Of a DNA stretch of 20,306 bases, positions 16,280 through 20,306 are shown piece by piece. The notes below the pieces were generated by a model. The model was not told the DNA's origin. It saw only the letters and a list, made by a program, of their open reading frames with translations, and made no database searches. Each line of letters starts with the position of its first letter. The first letter of the stretch is position 1. The position numbers and the translations under genes are program-made. This DNA is from BOG-938 sp035524315 (GTDB lineage: Bacteria > Pseudomonadota > Alphaproteobacteria > Caulobacterales > Caulobacteraceae), in the NCBI GenBank assembly GCA_035524315.1, contig DATKPD010000017.1:1-20306 (forward strand), written 5' to 3'.

Positions 16280-17464
16280 TCAGCCTCCGTTGTCAGGCGA
16301 ACCCGATTTCGAGACGTCGATCGTGGCCTTCATCGACAGGCCCACGCGCAGCGGATGAGCGGCCAGCTCCGCGGGATCCAGGCGGATGCGCACCGGCAGG
16401 CGCTGGACCACCTTGATCCAGTTGCCGGTGGCGTTCTGGGCCGGGATCAGGGAGAAGGCCGAGCCGGTGCCGCCGGACACGCCCACCACCTGGCCGTGGT
16501 AGACCACCCCGCCGCCGTAAAGGTCGGACTTGAGGGTCACAGGCTGGCCCTGGCGCACCTTGCGCAGCTGAACTTCCTTGAAGTTGGCGTCCACATAGGC
16601 CTGGGTGATCGGAACGATGCTCATCAGGGTCGAGCCCACGGCCACCCGCTGGCCGACTTCGACCTGCTTCCTCGACACAACGCCGTCGAGCGGGGCGCGG
16701 ATCACCGTGCGGTCCAGATCGAGCTTGGCGGAGTCGCGGGCGGCGCGCATGGCCGCCACCTGGGGATTGGAGCTGACATCCCCTTGCACCAGGGCCTGCT
16801 GGGCTTCGAATTGGGCCTGAGCGGCCTTCTTCGCTGCGTCGGCTTGAGCGGAGGCGGCCTGGGCGGCCGCCAGATTGGCCTTGGCTCCCTCATAGGCGGT
16901 CTTGGCGGCGGTCAGCTCTTCGCCCGACACTGCGCCCGAATTGGCCAGGCTGGCCCGGCGGTCATAGTCGAGCTTGGCCTTCGCCAGGTCGGCGGTGCTG
17001 GCCTGGATTTGAGCTTGCGCGCGATCGAGGTCGGCGGTGCGCGCCGAGACCTGGGCCGACAGGGCGTCGGCTGTGGCCGTGCCGCCGGTGATCTGGCGAA
17101 CGGTCGCCTCGTAGTCGGCTTCGGCCTTCTGATAGGCCAGGGTCGCGTCCGCCGGATCGAGTTCGACCAGCACGTCTCCGGACTTGACCATGTCGGTCTC
17201 GTGCACGTGCACCGCCTTGACCGGACCGCCGACCAGGGGAGTGACCTGGGCCACTTCGGCGCCGACATAAGCGTCGTCGGTGGTCACGTAGCGCGAGCCC
17301 ACCAGCAGCCACCACAGGGCGAACAGAACCACGACCACCGCGCCCGCGCCGCCCAGGATGGCGAACAGCCGCTTGCGCTGCTGCATGCGGCGCTCATTGT
17401 TCCGGGTCGGCGCCGCGGCGGGCTGGACGGCGGATGCGGAGTGACCGGCTTGATCGTCAGCCAT
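16280..17464 (-). CDS. emrA: EmrA/HlyD-type membrane fusion protein
   Basis: A 394-aa periplasmic adaptor that links EmrB to the outer membrane channel. It has a cytoplasmic tail, one membrane helix (about 33-56), then RYVTTDDAYVGAEVAQVTPLVGGPVKAVHV (58-87), the first lipoyl/barrel-sandwich half. A long Ala-rich coiled-coil hairpin follows (about 105-270). Next come VIRAPLDGVVSRKQVEVGQRV (second lipoyl half) and a beta-barrel domain with the EmrA-typical NATGNWIKVVQRLPVRI. ATG 17464 is fixed by AAGGA with seven-base spacing; an in-frame extension to 17578 lies inside nodT and is rejected. The gap to nodT is 10 bp, and the ribosome site overlaps the nodT stop region. Confidence 0.93.
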   Translation of the reverse strand: MADDQAGHSASAVQPAAAPTRNNERRMQQRKRLFAILGGAGAVVVVLFALWWLLVGSRYVTTDDAYVGAEVAQVTPLVGGPVKAVHVHETDMVKSGDVLVELDPADATLAYQKAEADYEATVRQITGGTATADALSAQVSARTADLDRAQAQIQASTADLAKAKLDYDRRASLANSGAVSGEELTAAKTAYEGAKANLAAAQAASAQADAAKKAAQAQFEAQQALVQGDVSSNPQVAAMRAARDSAKLDLDRTVIRAPLDGVVSRKQVEVGQRVAVGSTLMSIVPITQAYVDANFKEVQLRKVRQGQPVTLKSDLYGGGVVYHGQVVGVSGGTGSAFSLIPAQNATGNWIKVVQRLPVRIRLDPAELAAHPLRVGLSMKATIDVSKSGSPDNGG

Positions 17465-17474
17465 GAGCGAGTCC

Positions 17475-18950
17475 TTACGGGGTTTGGGTCTTTGCGGGGG
17501 CGGTTTCATTGAACCCGCCGCCGAGCGCGCGAATAAGTTCAACTTCCGCGCCCACCGCGCGGGCTTGAAGGTCGTCATACTGGCGGCGCGTGGCCACCAG
17601 GGTGTTTTCCGCGGTCAACACCGACAGATAGGTCGATAGCCCAGCCTTATAGCGCATTACCGCCAGATTGTAGGCGTCCTGGCTGGCGTCGAGCGCCTGT
17701 TTGGCGTGATCGATGCTCTCTTGGGCACCGCGGCGGATGGTTATGGCGTCGCTGACTTCGTGCAGGGCCTGGACCACCGCCTTGTCGTAATTGGCCACCG
17801 CCTCTTCGTATTCTCCGCGAGAGTTGCGCAAGGCGCCCGCCAGCTTGCCGCCATCGAAGATCGGCAGGCTGAGCGCGGGCCCGAACTGCACCAGATTCAA
17901 GTTGTGGGTGAAGATGTCCTGCGGCCGAGTGGCGACCACTAGGTCTGAAGCCGTCAGGTCGATGTTGGGGTAGAAATTCGCCCGCGCGACCTTCTCGTTC
18001 TGGGCCGCGGCCTCGACCCGCAGGCGCGCGGCGGCGACGTCGGGCCGGCGGCCGATCAAGTCGGCGGCCAGATGGGGCGGCAGGCCGATCGGTCCCTCGA
18101 CCACGTGGCCGGGGTGCAGATCGAGAAACGTGTCGGGCCCCTCGCCGACCAGGGCGGCCAGGGCGTAGCGAGCTTCGAGCGCCGCGCCCTTGGCCGCGAC
18201 TAGGTCGACCTCGCTGCTCTCGCGCTCGGCGTCAGATTCCCGGAACTCGGCCCGGGTCTCCAGGCCATTTCTTTCGCGGTCGCCCACCAGGGTCCGGCTG
18301 CCCTCGCGCAGCTTCGCCGCATCCTCGGCCGCGGCTTGGTCAGCGTCGGCCATGATCAAGTTGGCGTAGGCGGTCGCCACCGCGGCGGACAGTTGCAGCC
18401 GTGCGGCCTCCACCTCGAACTGGGCGGCCTTGGCCTGGGAGCTGGCGGCGGCGACCGCCGCGTGGTTCCGGCCGAAGAAGTCGAGCTGGTAGGAGAGGTT
18501 GCCGCTCAGCTGGGTGAAGGGCTGAATGTCGGACGGCAGAAAGTTCTTCAGCGACTGCGGCGTGCCCGGGAAATTAATGGTCACGCCGGTTTCCTGGATC
18601 GACCCCTTGGCGTTCAGGGTCGGGAACAGGCTGGCCCGGGCGGCTTCGCGCGCGGCGGCGGCTTCGGTCAAACGCGCCTGCACCGCCCGAAGGTCGGGTG
18701 AGGATTTCAGGGCCCGTTCGATCAGGCTGTTGAGCGTGGGATCGTTGAACGCGGTCCACCAGTCATCGGCCGGCCAATCCGAGACGGCGGCCTTGGCGAA
18801 CACCTTCTCGGCGGCATAGTCCGAAATAGGGCGCACCTTGGACGGCGCGCCCAGATCCGGCGCGCAAGCCGTCAAGCCGCACAGTCCAACCGCGACCATG
18901 GCCGCCAGGGCTGCGTGCGACTTTTGGTCTGACGCCGAACGGAAGGGCAT
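17475..18950 (-). CDS. NodT-family outer membrane efflux lipoprotein
   Basis: A 491-aa TolC-like channel. The N-terminus has a lipoprotein signal with lipobox LTAC and lipidated Cys29. Two outer-membrane-efflux repeats follow (about 60-260 and 290-475), with WWTAFNDPTLNSLIERAL and the first beta-strand block NLSYQLDFFGRN. RRPDVAAARLRVEAA opens the second repeat and is the most typical NodT block. ALSLPIFDGGKLAGALRNS is the second-repeat strand. It forms the outer membrane exit duct for the EmrAB pump and is the first gene of the operon, just after the 19-bp operator. ATG 18950 has only a weak AGG upstream. An in-frame antisense reading of the region is not supported. Confidence 0.93.
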   Translation of the reverse strand: MPFRSASDQKSHAALAAMVAVGLCGLTACAPDLGAPSKVRPISDYAAEKVFAKAAVSDWPADDWWTAFNDPTLNSLIERALKSSPDLRAVQARLTEAAAAREAARASLFPTLNAKGSIQETGVTINFPGTPQSLKNFLPSDIQPFTQLSGNLSYQLDFFGRNHAAVAAASSQAKAAQFEVEAARLQLSAAVATAYANLIMADADQAAAEDAAKLREGSRTLVGDRERNGLETRAEFRESDAERESSEVDLVAAKGAALEARYALAALVGEGPDTFLDLHPGHVVEGPIGLPPHLAADLIGRRPDVAAARLRVEAAAQNEKVARANFYPNIDLTASDLVVATRPQDIFTHNLNLVQFGPALSLPIFDGGKLAGALRNSRGEYEEAVANYDKAVVQALHEVSDAITIRRGAQESIDHAKQALDASQDAYNLAVMRYKAGLSTYLSVLTAENTLVATRRQYDDLQARAVGAEVELIRALGGGFNETAPAKTQTP

Positions 18951-18973
18951 GACGAACCTGATGGAGTTTGATA

Positions 18974-18992
18974 TGACCGTACCGTACGGTCA
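18974..18992. promoter_or_regulatory. Perfect 19-bp palindrome, candidate TetR operator between nodT and tetR
   Basis: TGACCGTAC-C-GTACGGTCA, nine-base arms around one base, starts 24 bp before nodT and ends 72 bp before the TetR gene. It fills the spacer between a possible nodT -10 (CATATC, 18975-18970) and the poor -35 position. TTGACA also occurs on the minus strand at 19031-19026. Part of the site (ATATGACC, 18971-18978) recurs inverted as GGTCATAT at 19052-19059, next to the tetR start, and may be a second half-site. Binding by the adjacent TetR protein is inferred. Confidence 0.8.
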
Positions 18993-19064
18993 GTTCCGTG
19001 CTTGTGTGCGCCGCGGCGTGATCTCTGTCAAGGCGGAACGCTCCTGGAAAGGGTCATATAGGGC

Positions 19065-19682
19065 ATGAACGCCATCGCGAAACCCGACCGGGACGAACGC
19101 CGCGAGGGCATTGTCGCCATCGCCCGCGAAGTCTTCATGGAAGAGGGTTACGGCGCCGCGTCCATGTCGGCGATCGCGGCGCGGGTCGGCGGATCGAAAG
19201 GCACGCTCTATAACTATTTCAAATCGAAAGCCGAACTGTTCGGCGCGGTGATCCAGGACGATTGCGCCACCAGCCAAGCCGCCCTGTTCGACCTGGAAGC
19301 GGCCGGCGGCGACATCGAGAAAATCCTGCATCTGCTGGGCGGCCGGGTCCTGCGCCTGTTGCTGTCGGACGAGGTGATCGCGGTGCACCGCATCGTAGTG
19401 GCCGAGTGCGCCCGCTTTCCCGAACTGAGTCAGGCCCATTTCGAAGCGGGTCCGCGCCAAAGCAAGGAGCGCCTGCGCGCCCTGTTCGTTAAGGCGATGG
19501 ACGAGGGCAAGCTGCGCAGGGCCGACCCGGCGCGCGCGGCCGAGCATGCCATCGAACTGATCCTGGCCGGGCTCTACAAGCGGCGTCTGTGGAACATGGG
19601 ACCGATGCCGACCGACGCGGACATTGACGCTAATGTCGAGGCCGGCGTGGCCGTCTTCATGGCCGCTTACGGCCCCAAATAG
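19065..19682 (+). CDS. TetR/AcrR family repressor of the efflux operon
   Basis: A 205-aa regulator. The N-terminal DNA-binding domain covers about residues 10-58, with the HTH AASMSAIAARVGGSKGTLYNYFKSKAELF (31-59); GTLYNYF is the TetR recognition-helix signature. The C-terminal ligand domain (about 70-205) is all helical, with RVLRLLLSDEVIAVHRIVVAECARFPEL resembling the TetR_C / AefR-like group. It is divergent from nodT-emrA-emrB with a palindrome between, the classic arrangement for a drug-sensing repressor that releases DNA when an efflux substrate binds. The ligand cannot be named. ATG 19065 has only AGGG one base away and AAAGGG eleven bases away, so its translation start is weakly supported. 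Confidence 0.93.
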   Translation: MNAIAKPDRDERREGIVAIAREVFMEEGYGAASMSAIAARVGGSKGTLYNYFKSKAELFGAVIQDDCATSQAALFDLEAAGGDIEKILHLLGGRVLRLLLSDEVIAVHRIVVAECARFPELSQAHFEAGPRQSKERLRALFVKAMDEGKLRRADPARAAEHAIELILAGLYKRRLWNMGPMPTDADIDANVEAGVAVFMAAYGPK

Positions 19683-19693
19683 CCTGCTTAAAA

Positions 19694-19751
19694 CCTGGCC
19701 TCCATGTTGCAGCGCGGCGTCGATGGCGCTGCTGCGCTTGGTGAGGCCTGG
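19694..19751 (+). repeat. Nested inverted repeats after the TetR gene
   Basis: Outer arms CCTGGCCTC (19694-19702) and GAGGCCTGG (19743-19751) pair with one T-T mismatch. Inner arms GCAGCGC (19709-19715) and GCGCTGC (19726-19732) pair perfectly around a ten-base loop. No T-run follows, so it is not a standard intrinsic terminator. It may end the tetR transcript or be a structured RNA. The rest of 19683-19831 shows nothing recognisable. Confidence 0.55.
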
Positions 19752-19831
19752 CGCACGTGCTAAATCGATCCCGTATTGAGACGTTGGAACGACCCAAAAG
19801 CTCGCGGTCGCGGGGGCCGGGAGCGTTACGC

Positions 19832-20306
19832 ATGAGTCTTCAAGCCTCGCTTGCCACTCAACTCGGACGCACACTGGCCGCCCTCGGGGCCGGCGCGGTC
19901 ATGCTCGCCGTCGGCGCACTGCTGTCGTTCGTGTCCGTCGATCATTCGAGCGCGGCCATAGAACAGCACCGAGCCCTGGCGATCGCCCGCCAAGCCCGGG
20001 GCGATTTCTCGGCGTCGGGTCTGCGATCACTGCTGAGCCGCATGACGCCAGCAGACGCCGTCATGGCCGCCCGCTACGATCCCGCGCTGTTCAAGCCCGC
20101 GCCGGACGTGGCCCCGCCGTCGGCGCTCAACACAGACATGCTTCGCCTGCTGCCCAGGCTTAACGCCCAGCAGGCCCAGGCGGTCAACGCGGGCCTGGTC
20201 CTTTCGCCCGACCCCAATCCCGCCGCCCGCTCCTTCTCGCTCAAAGGCGCCAGCGCGCAGGACCGGGCGCGGGCGATCGGCTGCCTGACCCAGGCCGTCT
20301 ATTACG
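19832..20306 (+). CDS. Membrane-anchored SleB-type cell wall hydrolase (3' end outside window)
   Basis: The frame opens at ATG 19832, with GGGAG eight bases upstream, and stays open to the window end (158 codons). Residues about 16-38 are a single hydrophobic segment (signal anchor or uncleaved signal). A variable, Ala/Pro-rich stretch follows. The last part, ARSFSLKGASAQDRARAIGCLTQAVYY, is the entry to the Hydrolase_2 (SleB) domain, where CLTQAVYYEA is the family start. The window stops at the base that begins the next codon (G), consistent with the conserved glutamate. Alphaproteobacterial members are presumed to be lytic transglycosylase-like peptidoglycan hydrolases in the periplasm. Identification rests on this one short block, so the fold is likely but not proven here. 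Confidence 0.7.
   Translation, partial: MSLQASLATQLGRTLAALGAGAVMLAVGALLSFVSVDHSSAAIEQHRALAIARQARGDFSASGLRSLLSRMTPADAVMAARYDPALFKPAPDVAPPSALNTDMLRLLPRLNAQQAQAVNAGLVLSPDPNPAARSFSLKGASAQDRARAIGCLTQAVYY

Noticed and set aside
16070..17512. A 480-codon open frame on the plus strand, antisense to emrA and the start of emrB
   Set aside because: It has no recognisable domain and is rich in His, Gly, Arg and Gln. It mirrors the third-position GC bias of the opposite genes, which carry clear EmrA and EmrB motifs.
18990..19874. A 294-codon minus-strand frame covering tetR
   Set aside because: It spans the tetR gene and its downstream gap backwards and has no domain; the TetR reading has a clear HTH signature.

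Overview
The window looks like chromosomal DNA of an alphaproteobacterium, most likely of the order Caulobacterales (Caulobacter, Phenylobacterium or Brevundimonas type). This is inferred from the very high GC content, the xseA-DUF2093 pairing, the NodT-type efflux lipoprotein, and -10 sequences that resemble the Caulobacter housekeeping consensus. Nothing was searched against a database. I see no tRNA, rRNA, CRISPR array, insertion sequence or prophage gene. No stretch over 300 bases lacks a gene; the longest gap is 13980-14194.

Region 1 (1-5218) is a lipid A/LPS block. A divergent PTP/DSP-like phosphatase (5' part only) precedes four genes that overlap by 1 or 4 bases: an MsbA-type lipid A flippase, a DUF374 acyltransferase, the Kdo transferase WaaA and the lipid A 4'-kinase LpxK. 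A second late acyltransferase of the other family (LpxL/HtrB) lies at 9497-10417, so two unrelated acyltransferase families sit within about 8 kb.

Region 2 (5199-11839) is housekeeping. On the minus strand are purD and a small exported DUF6265 protein. On the plus strand are xseA, DUF2093 and a CheY-like receiver protein; lpxL follows on the minus strand. Next comes an XRE-type regulator with a perfect 15-bp palindrome just upstream, then an inositol-monophosphatase-family phosphatase (probably HisN). xseA, DUF2093 and lpxL each have a -35/-10 pair ending 5-6 nt before the start codon, which suggests leaderless transcripts.

Region 3 (11836-14705) holds a minus-strand operon: an exported methyltransferase-fold lipoprotein, an SCP2 sterol-carrier protein and a lysophospholipase-like hydrolase. 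Divergent from it is an Hsp20 gene. It has a sigma-32-like promoter, a leader that folds like a ROSE RNA thermometer over the ribosome binding site, and a strong intrinsic terminator.

Region 4 (14719-19682) is a complete tripartite drug efflux operon, nodT-emrA-emrB, divergent from a TetR repressor gene. A perfect 19-bp palindrome lies between them. The window ends inside a membrane-anchored SleB-type cell wall hydrolase.

I did not find an unknown multi-gene system. The best leads are the ROSE-like hsp20 leader, the two regulator palindromes, the double late-acyltransferase/phosphatase lipid A neighbourhood, the Tat-type lipoprotein methyltransferase, and the apparent leaderless starts.
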